Below are positions 41,040 through 50,088 of a stretch of DNA of 64,000 bases, one piece after another (position 1 is the stretch's first letter; every line of letters begins with the position of its first letter). The position numbers and the translations under genes were made by a program. The DNA comes from Bacteroidales bacterium. Lineage in GTDB: Bacteria; Bacteroidota; Bacteroidia; Bacteroidales; UBA932. The notes under the pieces are model-generated. The model saw only the letters and a list, made by a program, of their open reading frames with translations, made no database searches and had not been told where the DNA came from. Location of the stretch: positions 1-64,000 of the forward strand of contig JAFUZO010000050.1 in NCBI GenBank assembly GCA_017476575.1, written 5' to 3'.

Positions 41040-41070
41040 CAAAGTTAGTGATTATTTTGGAAACCGCAAT
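41040..41070 (-). promoter_or_regulatory. Promoter of tRNA-Arg
   Basis: TAACTTTG (41047-41040) on the minus strand, 18 bases before the tRNA; ATTG (41070-41067) is at the -33 distance. Confidence 0.6.
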
Positions 41071-41195
41071 CTTTCCGGGAGCGGGTTTCCTCATATCCCG
41101 GCCACACGTCGGCGTGCCTTCCGGATCGATTTTGCACACTGGCGGGACCAGCTTTGCCGTTCCGTGCGCGGGATCTCCGGACCGACGGCAACGGA

Positions 41196-42170
41196 TTACC
41201 GGGCCGAAAGGGACATCAGGAGTTGGTACTGCTGGTTGACGGCCTGGGCGAAACCGTCCGCCCCGTCCGGGAAGGTGTCGGTCAGGGTGCCGCCGTCGCA
41301 GGTGACGGTGATGGACTTGACCCCGGCTGCCAGGGCGCGGACCTGCTCCAGCGAGGGGGTGAGGTAGACGAAATTGTCCTCGTCCCGGGTCTGGGGCAGA
41401 GTAAGGGTGCTCCCGTCGGTGAGGGTAAATGTCACCGGTGCATCGTAGGGGATATGATAGGAGTCGGAAGTCCCGACCTGGAAAGTAAGGTCGATGTCCT
41501 CCATGTTGGTGCCCTTGTAGTAGAGATGGGTGAGGATGACATTGTAAATGAAGCGTTTCCCATGGGCGACCACGGGTTTCGATGCTGTCATGGTACTGTT
41601 CGCGTTGTCGGTGTGTCCGGCCGGTTCCGCCTTCAGATCTACAGTCGCGGCAGCTGCCTCCTTGATGGCGGCACAATGACGTTTGAGGAGGGCACCGAAT
41701 TCGTCTGCGGGGAAGGAAAGTTGGATGTAGTCGTCCGGATTCCAGCCGGTTACGACGTCGAGCGACGTGACTCCCCGTACCATCTTCTCCATGTCGGCGG
41801 TCTCGACGGCGTACTTGGTCCGGTTCCAGAACATGCCGTTCTGGAGGCGTTTCTTGGTGGCGGAATCGGTACCGATCTGCTCGAGGCGGACGAATTTGCC
41901 GCCCGGAAGGGTCACGGCCATCTTCACGCCCTTGGGCACGTTCGTCGCCGTCCGCTGCTCGAAGTTCATATACAGCAGGTACAGGGTCGAGCCGTCGGGG
42001 AAGCCGACCAGTTCGACGCGGGTCCAGAACGGGACAGAAGCCGCCTTGACCAGTTCGTAATCGGTGGAAATATGGGTCATGCCGCCGGAGCGGTAGTTGG
42101 TCCGGATCTCCTGCGCCGACAGTGTCAGCGCGCAAAGAAGCCCTGCCAGGGCAAGAGCGGTTTTCTTCAT
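41196..42170 (-). CDS. Secreted protein of unknown function
   Basis: 324 residues from MKKTALALAGLLCALTLSAQ (signal peptide). The mature protein begins EIRTNYRSGGMTHISTDYE. It appears mostly beta-stranded, with alternating Thr/Val/Leu stretches such as APVTFTLTDGSTLTLP, and no Cys pairs or catalytic motif that I recognise. It stands alone, divergent from the PPC-domain gene. No named family is claimed. Confidence 0.75.
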   Translation of the reverse strand: MKKTALALAGLLCALTLSAQEIRTNYRSGGMTHISTDYELVKAASVPFWTRVELVGFPDGSTLYLLYMNFEQRTATNVPKGVKMAVTLPGGKFVRLEQIGTDSATKKRLQNGMFWNRTKYAVETADMEKMVRGVTSLDVVTGWNPDDYIQLSFPADEFGALLKRHCAAIKEAAAATVDLKAEPAGHTDNANSTMTASKPVVAHGKRFIYNVILTHLYYKGTNMEDIDLTFQVGTSDSYHIPYDAPVTFTLTDGSTLTLPQTRDEDNFVYLTPSLEQVRALAAGVKSITVTCDGGTLTDTFPDGADGFAQAVNQQYQLLMSLSAR

Positions 42171-42253
42171 GTCAATCACTTTTTATCGGACTACAAATAT
42201 ACACAAACCAGGCCAAGAATGAGAAAAAATCATTACCTTTAACGGACCTGAAA

Positions 42254-42691
42254 ATGAAACAGACCATGTACCAGTATGAATCCTTCGGGGACCGCTATGT
42301 CCTCAGCATCGACAACCACCAGGAAATTTCCGCCGCCCTCGCCGACTTCTGCGAGGAGACCGGCATCGAAGCCGGGGCCGTCTACGGCATCGGCGCCGTC
42401 AGCGAGGCCACCTTCCGCTTTCTCGACCCCGCCACGAAGCAGTATGTCGACAAGACCTTCGCCGAACAGATGGAGATCACCAACCTGACCGGCAACATCT
42501 CCACCAAGGACGGCAAGCCCTACCTGCACCTGCATGTCACCGCCGGACGCCGCGACTACACCTGCATCGGAGGACACCTGCTGACCGCCGTCATCAACGG
42601 AGCCTGCGAACTCGTCGTGGAGGATTTCGGCGGAACGCTCAGCCGCCGCTTCGATCCGGAAACAGGGCTGAACCTGTACGATTTCGAATGA
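42254..42691 (+). CDS. PPC-domain (DUF296) DNA-binding-type protein
   Basis: 145 residues, all PPC/PCC domain: VYGIGAVSEATFRFLDP, then ITNLTGNISTKDGKPYLHLHVT with the conserved HLH metal/trimer motif, and GGHLLTAVINGACELVVEDF. Plants carry this fold with AT-hooks; bacterial stand-alone forms are small trimers of unknown function. The start is MKQTMYQYESFG. It overlaps the following exonuclease gene by ATGA. Confidence 0.85.
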   Translation: MKQTMYQYESFGDRYVLSIDNHQEISAALADFCEETGIEAGAVYGIGAVSEATFRFLDPATKQYVDKTFAEQMEITNLTGNISTKDGKPYLHLHVTAGRRDYTCIGGHLLTAVINGACELVVEDFGGTLSRRFDPETGLNLYDFE

Positions 42692-43182
42692 CAGACTTTG
42701 CGGCCATCGACTTTGAAACGGCCAACGAACAGCCGTGCAGCGTATGCTCCGTGGGCGTTGTCATCGTCAGGGGCGGACGGATTGTAGATACGTTCTACAG
42801 CCTGATCCATCCGGAGCCGGACTATTACCAGTGGTTCTGCCGTCGCGTGCACGGGATCGGACCGGAGGATACGGAAGAGGCGCCGGTGTTTCCCTCCGTC
42901 TGGGAGCAGATCGCCCCCCGTATCACCGGCCTTCCGCTGGTGGCCCATAACGCCCGTTTCGACGAGGGCTGCCTCAAGGCCGTCTTCCGGACCTACCGGA
43001 TGGATGATCCAGGCTATGTCTTCCATGATACGCTGCGGGCCTCCCGCCGCCATTTCGGCCGCCGGCTTCCCAACCATCAGCTCCAGACCGTGGCCGCCGC
43101 CTGCGGTTACGATCTCTGCAACCACCATCACGCCCTCGCCGACGCCGAGGCCTGCGCCCGCATCGCCCTCGCCCTGCTCTGA
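42688..43182 (+). CDS. DEDDh 3'-5' exonuclease (DnaQ-like)
   Basis: 164 residues. Exo I is Asp8/Glu10 in AAIDFETA, Exo II lies in LVAHNARFDEG, and Exo III is HHALADAEACARIA with the catalytic His and Asp. It resembles stand-alone proofreading-type exonucleases without a polymerase or BRCT domain. Coupled by overlap with the PPC-domain gene. Confidence 0.88.
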   Translation: MTDFAAIDFETANEQPCSVCSVGVVIVRGGRIVDTFYSLIHPEPDYYQWFCRRVHGIGPEDTEEAPVFPSVWEQIAPRITGLPLVAHNARFDEGCLKAVFRTYRMDDPGYVFHDTLRASRRHFGRRLPNHQLQTVAAACGYDLCNHHHALADAEACARIALALL

Positions 43183-43263
43183 GACGCTCTCCGGACAGAC
43201 GCGGAAGCATAGTGAAACCGGGATTTTTTGCTATATTTACTGCCACAAAGACACTGACAGACT

Positions 43264-44640
43264 ATGACCTTTACCATGATTATCGAGCTGCTGATCGTAT
43301 TGGCGGCACTATATGTGGGGTCGCGGTACGGTTCGCTGGCGCTGGGCGCCATCAGCGGCATCGGGCTCGCCATCCTCGTCTTCGGATTCGGGCTCAAGCC
43401 GGGCACTCCCCCGACGGATGTCATCTATATCATCATCGCAGCCGTCACCTGCGCAGGTACGCTCCAGGCATCGGGCGGCATGGACTGGATGATCCAGATC
43501 GCGGAGAGGATGCTCCGCAAGCATCCCGACCATATCACCTTCCTGGGCCCGCTCGTGACCTTCTTCCTCACCGTGCTGGTGGGCACCGGCCATGTCGTGT
43601 ATACCATCATGCCGATCATCTGCGACATCGCCTTGAAGAAGGGTATCCGGCCGGAGCGTCCCTGCGGCGTGGCTTCAGTCGCCTCGCAGGTAGGGATTAC
43701 ATGCTCCCCGATTGCGGCGGCCGTCGTCGCCTTTGTCACCATCTCCAATGCCAACGGCTACATGGTCTCCATCCCGCAGGTGCTCATGGTCACGATTCCG
43801 TCCTGCCTGTGCGGCCTCCTTTGCGCCGCAGCCGCTTCTTACAAACGGGGCAAGGACCTGGACAAGGACCCGGAATTCCAGAAGCGGAAGACCGACCCGG
43901 AGCAGTACCGGTACATGTACGGCAACTCCGCCACGACCCTCGACAAGGTCATCTCCCGGGAGGCCAAGGCCTCCGTGTATATCTTCCTGGCAGCCCTTCT
44001 CGTCATCGTCGCCTTCGCCTTCTGCCAGATGTTCCATGTGGCCGACGGACGCACGGTCGCCGAAGCCATCGCCCTGCCGAAGATGAATATCATCATCCAG
44101 ATCATCATGCTCACGGCAGCCGCCTGCAACATCATGTTCTGCAAAGCCTCGCCGAAGAAGGCCGTCGCGGGAGCTGTCTGGCAGTCCGGCATGGTCGCCG
44201 TCGTCGCTATCTACGGCATCGCCTGGCTGGCGGACACCTATTTCGGCAACTATCTCGAAGAGATGAAGGTTATGCTCACGGGGGTGGTCACGGACTATCC
44301 CTGGTCCATCGCGCTGGTATTCTTCCTCGTCTCGGTGCTGATCAACAGCCAAGGGGCGGTGGTCGTCGCCATGCTCCCGCTGGCTTACCAGCTCGGCATC
44401 GCGGGACCGGTCCTGCTCGGCGTGCTGCCCAGTGTGTACGGCTACTTCTTCATCCCGAACTACCCTTCCGACATCGCCACAGTCAACTTCGACCGCTCCG
44501 GCACCACTGTCATCGGGAAATACCTGCTGAACCACAGTTTCATGATGCCGGGCCTCGTCAGCGTCGGAGTCTCCACGATTGTCGGCTACCTGATCACGAC
44601 GGTCCTGTTCCCCGGCTTCTTCGCCAGTTTCATCCGCTGA
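43264..44640 (+). CDS. Anaerobic C4-dicarboxylate transporter (Dcu family)
   Basis: 458 residues with about 12 hydrophobic segments. DcuA/DcuB features are the N-terminal MIIELLIVLAALYVGSRYG, GLKPGTPPTDVI, VGTGHVVYTIMPIICDIALK and the C-terminal NYPSDIATVNFDRSGTT. It exchanges fumarate, malate or aspartate for succinate during fumarate respiration, fitting an anaerobe that makes succinate. A weak -7-like TATATTTA lies at about 43231. The following 222-base gap holds one hairpin and no gene. Confidence 0.92.
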   Translation: MTFTMIIELLIVLAALYVGSRYGSLALGAISGIGLAILVFGFGLKPGTPPTDVIYIIIAAVTCAGTLQASGGMDWMIQIAERMLRKHPDHITFLGPLVTFFLTVLVGTGHVVYTIMPIICDIALKKGIRPERPCGVASVASQVGITCSPIAAAVVAFVTISNANGYMVSIPQVLMVTIPSCLCGLLCAAAASYKRGKDLDKDPEFQKRKTDPEQYRYMYGNSATTLDKVISREAKASVYIFLAALLVIVAFAFCQMFHVADGRTVAEAIALPKMNIIIQIIMLTAAACNIMFCKASPKKAVAGAVWQSGMVAVVAIYGIAWLADTYFGNYLEEMKVMLTGVVTDYPWSIALVFFLVSVLINSQGAVVVAMLPLAYQLGIAGPVLLGVLPSVYGYFFIPNYPSDIATVNFDRSGTTVIGKYLLNHSFMMPGLVSVGVSTIVGYLITTVLFPGFFASFIR

Positions 44641-44797
44641 CAGGACTCTCCAGGCATTGCCCTCGTCCTGCTCTGAGGGGCCACTCCGATGATGTCCCCG
44701 GCAAGGAACACATGCCGCCTCCCGCCGCGCAGAGGGCAGCCCATCCGATTCTTTTCATCACTTCAAAAGTTCCAGTACGGAAACATCCCTATACCAA

Positions 44798-44840
44798 TCG
44801 AGGCTGTATTCCTTGGAAAAGTCTTAGAATACAGCCTCGA
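44798..44840. repeat. Perfect 14-bp inverted repeat
   Basis: TCGAGGCTGTATTC (44798-44811) and GAATACAGCCTCGA (44827-44840) with a 15-base loop, 22 bases beyond the stop of the minus-strand outer-membrane-type gene. An A-run follows on the plus strand; in the minus orientation the T-run precedes the stem, so it is not a standard terminator. Confidence 0.6.
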
Positions 44841-44862
44841 AAAAAGGCAAGGAGGGACAGCC

Positions 44863-45354
44863 TCAGAAGGCGTAACGGGCCGAAAGGGCCATCACGAACC
44901 AGTTCGGGTCCAGACGGCCGGCCCAGCCGAGGGTCGGACGGAGGTCCAGCGAGAGCTGGAGCGGGAACCAGAAGTTGTACTCCAAGCCCACCTGGGCGAC
45001 CAGGCCCAGGAACGGGCTGCCCTTCAGTTCATCGTTGTCGTCGTGGTAGGTCGTATAGCCGAGGGCGGCGCCGGGTCCAGCATACAGGCCCCAGGTACCC
45101 TGGTCGGTCCAATCGGGATGCCAGAGAGTCCAGTTATACAGACCCGACACCTTGAAGCCCGAATTGCCCCACAGGCCGAGTTCGCCCTCGATGAAGTCTT
45201 CTGCATTGCCGAAGAGACTGTAATAATGTTCATAACTGATTTCGCCGAGCCCCAGGCCGGCATAACCGAACCGGATGCCCACCGCCTTCGGCTGGGCCGA
45301 TGCCGCAACGGCAAGGCCTAACATCGTAGCAAGGATAAGGAGTATCTTTTTCAT
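44863..45354 (-). CDS. Small outer-membrane beta-barrel-type protein 1
   Basis: 163 residues; signal peptide ending AVAASAQ. Gly/Tyr/Trp-rich alternating strands (VSGLYNWTLW, WGLYAGPGAALGY) and a C-terminal aromatic residue (ARYAF) fit an 8-strand porin-like barrel. It resembles the next gene in order of motifs (AxGxRxGY, YAGPGA, DLRPT/DWRPG), so the two are paralogues. Substrate or role unknown. Confidence 0.75.
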   Translation of the reverse strand: MKKILLILATMLGLAVAASAQPKAVGIRFGYAGLGLGEISYEHYYSLFGNAEDFIEGELGLWGNSGFKVSGLYNWTLWHPDWTDQGTWGLYAGPGAALGYTTYHDDNDELKGSPFLGLVAQVGLEYNFWFPLQLSLDLRPTLGWAGRLDPNWFVMALSARYAF

Positions 45355-45417
45355 GATATTTTATTAAAAGGGCCGGGCCCGAAGGTCCAGCCCATCAGTA
45401 ATCTGTCGTCCGGACTG

Positions 45418-45852
45418 TTAGAAACGGTAACGGAGGCCCAGGCCGACACCGGCACCATAGAAGCCGCCGTGGATGAAGGAGAAACCCGGCCTCCAGTCGA
45501 GGGAGATGTTCAGCGGGACGGACGGAATTTCGACCTCAGCGCCGATCTGGCCGACGATTCCGAGGTTGAAGCCGCTTTCATCATCGCCGTTCCAGAAACC
45601 GAGCTGTGCACCCGGGCCCGCATAGAAATTGAAAATATCGGCGGATGCGAAGACGAAGTCATAGACACCGGTCACATAGAAACCGTTGCCCCCAAGGAAG
45701 CCTAGATCAGCCTCGAGGAAGTTGCCGCCGAGATCATGCTGATAGGAAAGTTCTCCGCCATAACCGGCGCGGACACCGATAGCACGAGGCTGTGCAGAAG
45801 CGACGACGGCGAAGCCGAGGATGGCTGCAATGACAAAAAGAGTCTTCTTCAT
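45418..45852 (-). CDS. Small outer-membrane beta-barrel-type protein 2
   Basis: 144 residues; signal peptide ending AVVASAQ, then PRAIGVRAGYGGELSYQHDL, FYAGPGAQLGFW and a terminal GLRYRF. It has the same plan as the neighbouring gene but lacks about 20 residues in the first half. It has its own -7 box at 45879-45886. Confidence 0.78.
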   Translation of the reverse strand: MKKTLFVIAAILGFAVVASAQPRAIGVRAGYGGELSYQHDLGGNFLEADLGFLGGNGFYVTGVYDFVFASADIFNFYAGPGAQLGFWNGDDESGFNLGIVGQIGAEVEIPSVPLNISLDWRPGFSFIHGGFYGAGVGLGLRYRF

Positions 45853-45878
45853 ACTGTTCAGATTTTAATAAGTTTTTA

Positions 45879-45886
45879 CAAAGATA
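45879..45886 (-). promoter_or_regulatory. -7 box of the outer-membrane protein pair
   Basis: TATCTTTG on the minus strand, 26 bases before the ATG at 45852; it lies in the gap after rnfA. Confidence 0.55.
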
Positions 45887-45896
45887 GCGTTTTTTT

Positions 45897-46499
45897 TTAT
45901 TTGACCATACCGCTGAAGCCCATAAAAGCAAGGGCCAGGATACCGACGCTGATGAGGGCGATCGGAACCCCCTTGAAAGCCTTGGGGACATCGTTCAGGG
46001 ACAGATGTTCCCGGATACCGGCGAAAATGACCATCGCAAGGCCGTAGCCGAGGGAGGTCGCGAAGGCATAGACGAGGGCTTCGCCGAGGTTCAGCAGATG
46101 GGAAGTTCCGCCGAAGGTGAACTCCTTCGTGACCACGGTCATGGCGACACCGAGGACCGCACAGTTGGTGGTGATCAGCGGCAGGAAGATGCCGAGGGCC
46201 TGGTAAAGGGCCGGGCTGACTTTCTTGAGGACGATTTCGACCATCTGCACGAGGGCGGCGATGACAAGGATGAAGGCGATGGTCTGCAGGAACTCCAGCT
46301 GGAACGGAACCAAGAGGTACTGGTTGATAAGGTAGGTCACCAGGGTCGCCAGGGTGATGACAAAGCACACCGCCATACTCATGCCGGTCGCCGTGGAGAG
46401 CTTGTTCGACACCCCCAGGAACGGGCAGATGCCGAGGAACTGCGCAAGGACGATATTGTTGACGAAAATCGCCGAGATGATGATCAGGAAGTACTCCAT
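45897..46499 (-). CDS. rnfA: Rnf complex subunit A
   Basis: 200-residue membrane subunit of the ferredoxin:NAD oxidoreductase that pumps Na or H ions. It has six hydrophobic segments, [18 protein letters not shown] near the start (Cys ligand region of the membrane Fe-S centre) and TTNCAVLG in the middle (second Cys). Last gene of the operon, 3 bases after rnfE. Confidence 0.95.
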   Translation of the reverse strand: MEYFLIIISAIFVNNIVLAQFLGICPFLGVSNKLSTATGMSMAVCFVITLATLVTYLINQYLLVPFQLEFLQTIAFILVIAALVQMVEIVLKKVSPALYQALGIFLPLITTNCAVLGVAMTVVTKEFTFGGTSHLLNLGEALVYAFATSLGYGLAMVIFAGIREHLSLNDVPKAFKGVPIALISVGILALAFMGFSGMVK

Positions 46500-46502
46500 G
46501 GC

Positions 46503-47093
46503 TTAGTCCTTTTTGATGAATTTGTTGAACAGCACCATCAGATAGCCCAGGCAGATGAAGGCGCCCGGTGCCATCACGAAGGCCAGCATACCGTCGTGGC
46601 CGCCGATGAAGTTCCACCCGAAGACGGAACCGGAACCGAAGATCTCGCGTACGAGGCCGAGGACGGTCAACGAAGCCGTGAAGCCGAGCCCGACACCGAG
46701 CCCGTCGCAGGCCGAAGCAAGGACGCCGTTCTTGGAGGCGAACGCTTCGGCCCGGCCGAGGACGATGCAATTGACCACGATCAGCGGGATGAACAGGCCG
46801 AGGGTCTCGTACACGGCCGGCGTGTAGGCCTGCATCAGGAATTGGAGCAGGGTCACGAAAGTGGCGATGACAACGATATAGACCGGAATGTGGACCTTGT
46901 CCGGAACGGCGGGAGCGATGGCGGAGATGGCCATGTTGGACAGCACGAGCACGAACAAGGTCGCAAGGCCCATCGACAGGCCGTTGACAGCCGAGGTCGT
47001 GGTGGCCAGCGTGGGGCACATGCCCAGCAGCAGGACGAACGTCGGGTTGTTCTTGGCAAGCCCGTCGGTAATCAGTTTCAATTTGTTACTCAT
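46503..47093 (-). CDS. rnfE: Rnf complex subunit E
   Basis: 196 residues, paralogous to RnfA: NNPTFVLLLGMCPTLATTT and IVVNCIVLGRAEAFAS carry the paired Cys motifs. Membrane subunit that together with RnfA holds an Fe-S centre. It overlaps rnfG by 8 bases. Confidence 0.95.
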   Translation of the reverse strand: MSNKLKLITDGLAKNNPTFVLLLGMCPTLATTTSAVNGLSMGLATLFVLVLSNMAISAIAPAVPDKVHIPVYIVVIATFVTLLQFLMQAYTPAVYETLGLFIPLIVVNCIVLGRAEAFASKNGVLASACDGLGVGLGFTASLTVLGLVREIFGSGSVFGWNFIGGHDGMLAFVMAPGAFICLGYLMVLFNKFIKKD

Positions 47094-47727
47094 GGCTGGG
47101 ATCCTCCTGGGTTTGAGATTTCTCCACTTGGCCTTCGGCCTCGGTCGTTTCTGTCACACCCGGCTCGACCGGGTCTTCCAATGCCTTGACGACATCGACA
47201 GCCTGCTGGACGGCCAGGGCGTAGGCACGGGAGGTGATGGTGGAAGCGGTGATGGCGTCCACGTCGCCGCCGTCCTTCTTGACCGTCAGGATCTTGGAAG
47301 AAGGGTCGAAGCCCTTCCACTGGGCCATGAACTTCGCGTCAGAAGCACATTTGGCCCCCAGACCCGGCGTCTCGCTGTGTGAAAGGACGGAGGTGTTGTA
47401 GACAACCCCGTCGGGCGTGATGCCGACCATCAGGGAGAGATTGCCTCCGAACCCGATGGTGGTGGACTCTACGGCATAGCCGACGAGGTCCCCGCCCCGG
47501 AGTGCCTTGTAATAAGGATAGGTCTTGCCGTCGACGGTGGCCACTTCGTAGGAAGTCTCGTCGAAGGCGGGCAGCACCTGGCCGATCGCCTTGTCGGTCT
47601 TCTCACGGGCCGCAGCATCGATGGGCGCCTTCGTCAGGGCATAGGCGCCGCCGAGGACGGCGGAGCACAGGAGGCAGGTCAGCGTCAGCACGGCAGCCAT
47701 GTTCTTGAGGTTGGATTGTACGGCCAT
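47086..47727 (-). CDS. rnfG: Rnf complex subunit G (FMN-binding)
   Basis: 213 residues; one N-terminal membrane anchor (LTLTCLLCSAVLGGAYAL) and a periplasmic FMN-binding domain. The covalent flavin site reads DAITASTITSRA, with Thr/Ser in place of the strict SGAT; this variant is usual for Bacteroidetes RnfG. The acidic tail after 190 is extra. Confidence 0.93.
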   Translation of the reverse strand: MAVQSNLKNMAAVLTLTCLLCSAVLGGAYALTKAPIDAAAREKTDKAIGQVLPAFDETSYEVATVDGKTYPYYKALRGGDLVGYAVESTTIGFGGNLSLMVGITPDGVVYNTSVLSHSETPGLGAKCASDAKFMAQWKGFDPSSKILTVKKDGGDVDAITASTITSRAYALAVQQAVDVVKALEDPVEPGVTETTEAEGQVEKSQTQEDPSHE

Positions 47728-47730
47728 TGC

Positions 47731-48708
47731 TTATTTCCTCCCGAACTTTTTCTGTTTGAACCACATATTCAGCAGCGGAACTACTGAATTCATGATGAGG
47801 ATGGCAAAGGAGACGCCTTCCGGATAAGAACCGAAGTAGCGGATCATCACGGTCAGGAAGCCGATACCGACGCCGAAGACGATGCCGCCCTTGGTGGACA
47901 TCGGGGAGGTCACATAGTCGGTCGCCATGAAGCAGGCGCCGAGGATGAGGCCGCCGGTGAGGAGGTTGAAGACCGGATCAGTGAACCGGGCCGGATGGAT
48001 GCCCCAGAAGATGAGGGACGTGAGGGCCACGGCACCGAAGATGCTGAGCGTGATCCAAGGTTTGATGACCCGGCGGCAGAGCAGGTAGACGAAGCCCGCG
48101 AGCAGCGCCAGGGCGCAGACCTCGCCGGCCGAACCGCCGAGGTTGGCGAACAGCATCTGGGAATAGCTGTATTGTCCCATCAGATCCTGCACGGTGGCGC
48201 CTTGCATGATCCCCTCCTTGATGACACCGAGCGGGGTAGCCCCGGTCACGGCATCGGCCCCGAACAGGCCCTGCGGCTGCGACCAGGTGGTCATGTAGGT
48301 CGGGAAGGAGACGAGGAGGAAGACACGGCCTACAAGGGCCGGGTTCCAGATGTTCTGCCCGAGGCCGCCGAAGGAGAGCTTGGCGATGCAGACGGCGACG
48401 AGGGCCCCGATGAAGATGACCCACCAGGGCGTGGTATACGGCACGTTGAGGGCCAGCAGGATACCGGTCACGACAGCGGACAGGTCTCCGATGGTGGACG
48501 GCTTCTTCATCAAGTATTTCGTGACGGCCCACTCCAGCAGTACGCAGGAGCCGACGCTCACGAGCATCAACAGGATTTCGTTCCAGCCGTAGAAGACGAA
48601 GGAACAGAGCACCGCCGGCAGGAGCGCGATCACGACATCCAGCATCAGGGACTTCGTAGAGTCCTTGCTATGGATGTGCGGAGAAGGTGATACCAATAAT
48701 TTATTCAT
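47731..48708 (-). CDS. rnfD: Rnf complex subunit D
   Basis: 325 residues from MNKLLVSPSPHIHSKDS; an in-frame TTG two codons upstream is not preferred. It has about nine hydrophobic segments, with the covalent FMN site TGATPLGVIK near 180 and GRVFLLVSFP before it. Paralogue of NqrB. It begins within 10 bases of the end of rnfC. Confidence 0.95.
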   Translation of the reverse strand: MNKLLVSPSPHIHSKDSTKSLMLDVVIALLPAVLCSFVFYGWNEILLMLVSVGSCVLLEWAVTKYLMKKPSTIGDLSAVVTGILLALNVPYTTPWWVIFIGALVAVCIAKLSFGGLGQNIWNPALVGRVFLLVSFPTYMTTWSQPQGLFGADAVTGATPLGVIKEGIMQGATVQDLMGQYSYSQMLFANLGGSAGEVCALALLAGFVYLLCRRVIKPWITLSIFGAVALTSLIFWGIHPARFTDPVFNLLTGGLILGACFMATDYVTSPMSTKGGIVFGVGIGFLTVMIRYFGSYPEGVSFAILIMNSVVPLLNMWFKQKKFGRK

Positions 48709-48714
48709 AGTCAA

Positions 48715-50085
48715 CTACTTTTTTGCTTCTGCGACTGCCTTGGCGGCAGCGGCCCGGGCGCGGATGACACCCATGACGGCCCCTTTGCCCATGCGGATGT
48801 TGTCGAGGAGCGGAATGTGGGCCGGGCAGGAATAGAGGCAGCAGCCGCACTCGATGCAGTCCTGGGCTGCGTTCGCCTCCAACTGCTCTACGTCGTCGGC
48901 CTTGACGAGCCGGTTCAGCAGGAAGGGTTCCAGGCCCATCGGACAGGCATCCGCGCATTTGCCGCAGCGGATGCAGCGGGTCTGAGGTTTCCGGCGGGTC
49001 TGGGCCTCGGTCAGGAACAGGAGAGCGGAGGTGCCCTTGACAGTCGCCGCATCGAGGTTGGCGATGGCGCGTCCCATCATCGGACCGCCGCTGATGACCT
49101 TGGCCGCATCGGCCGGGACGCCGCCGAGATAGTCGATGATATAGCTCAGAGGTGTGCCGACCCGGACCAGGAGATTGGCCTGCTTCGGGAAGCATTCACC
49201 CGTCACGGTCACGGAATTGTCCACGATGGGCTTGTTTTTCTGCACGGCATCGTATACCGCAAGGGCGGTGGCCACGTTCTGGACCACGGCGCCGACACTG
49301 ATCGGCAGGCCGCCGGAGCCGACCTGGCGATGCATGACCGCATCGATGAGCTGCTTCTCGCCTCCCTGCGGGTATCTCATCTTGAGCGGCATCACCTCGA
49401 TGTCCTTATACGGGAGTTTCGCGATGACTTCGCGGATATGGGCGATGGCCTCGGGCTTGTTCTCCTCGATGCCGATGGTACAGGGGACGTTCCCGAGCAC
49501 CTGCTTGAGGATGGCAGCACCGACGACCACCTGTTCGCCCTTCTCGAGAAGGGTGCGGAAGTCGGAAGTAAGATATGGCTCGCACTCGCAGCCGTTGATG
49601 ATCAGGCGCTCGCACTGGGAACCCGGGGGTGGCGAGAGCTTGACATGGGTCGGGAAGGTCGCGCCGCCGAGGCCGACCACGCCGCCGAGGCGGATCTTCT
49701 CGAGGATTGCCCTGTTGTCTTCCGGAATCCCGGTGACGAGCGTATCGGAAGTATCGATACCTTCCAGCCACTCGTCACCCTCGACCGCAATTTCAATGCA
49801 GGTCTGCGGGTTGCCGGCGAGGTCCTTGCGGGGTCCGATGGACTTGACCGTTCCGGAAACGGAGGAATGGATGAAAGCGGAGACGAATCCGCCCTGCTCG
49901 GCGACCACCTGGCCGACCTTCACCTTGTCGCCGACGGCCACCACGGGCTTCGCCGGGGCGCCGATATGCTGGGCGACGGAGATGTACACGGCCGGAGGGA
50001 GCGGGAGCGGCTCGATGCGGCATCCGCGGGAAATCTTGTTGTCGTGCGGATGGACGCCGCCGATGGAAAAGGTTCTTTTCGCCAT
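48715..50085 (-). CDS. rnfC: Rnf complex subunit C
   Basis: 456 residues. The soluble NADH/FMN-binding part has LGGATFPTHVKLSP and INGCECEPYLTSD, followed by two 4Fe-4S motifs CIRCGKCADACP and CIECGCCLYSCP. It passes electrons from ferredoxin via RnfB to NAD. It sits 3 bases after rnfB. Confidence 0.97.
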   Translation of the reverse strand: MAKRTFSIGGVHPHDNKISRGCRIEPLPLPPAVYISVAQHIGAPAKPVVAVGDKVKVGQVVAEQGGFVSAFIHSSVSGTVKSIGPRKDLAGNPQTCIEIAVEGDEWLEGIDTSDTLVTGIPEDNRAILEKIRLGGVVGLGGATFPTHVKLSPPPGSQCERLIINGCECEPYLTSDFRTLLEKGEQVVVGAAILKQVLGNVPCTIGIEENKPEAIAHIREVIAKLPYKDIEVMPLKMRYPQGGEKQLIDAVMHRQVGSGGLPISVGAVVQNVATALAVYDAVQKNKPIVDNSVTVTGECFPKQANLLVRVGTPLSYIIDYLGGVPADAAKVISGGPMMGRAIANLDAATVKGTSALLFLTEAQTRRKPQTRCIRCGKCADACPMGLEPFLLNRLVKADDVEQLEANAAQDCIECGCCLYSCPAHIPLLDNIRMGKGAVMGVIRARAAAAKAVAEAKK

Positions 50086-50088
50086 AGC

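Noticed and set aside
44641-44700. A second copy of the exonuclease gene end (GCCCTCGTCCTGCTCTGAG resembles the sequence at 43165-43185)
   Set aside because: The match is under 20 bases with one difference and lacks flanking similarity; chance or a very small duplication is enough.
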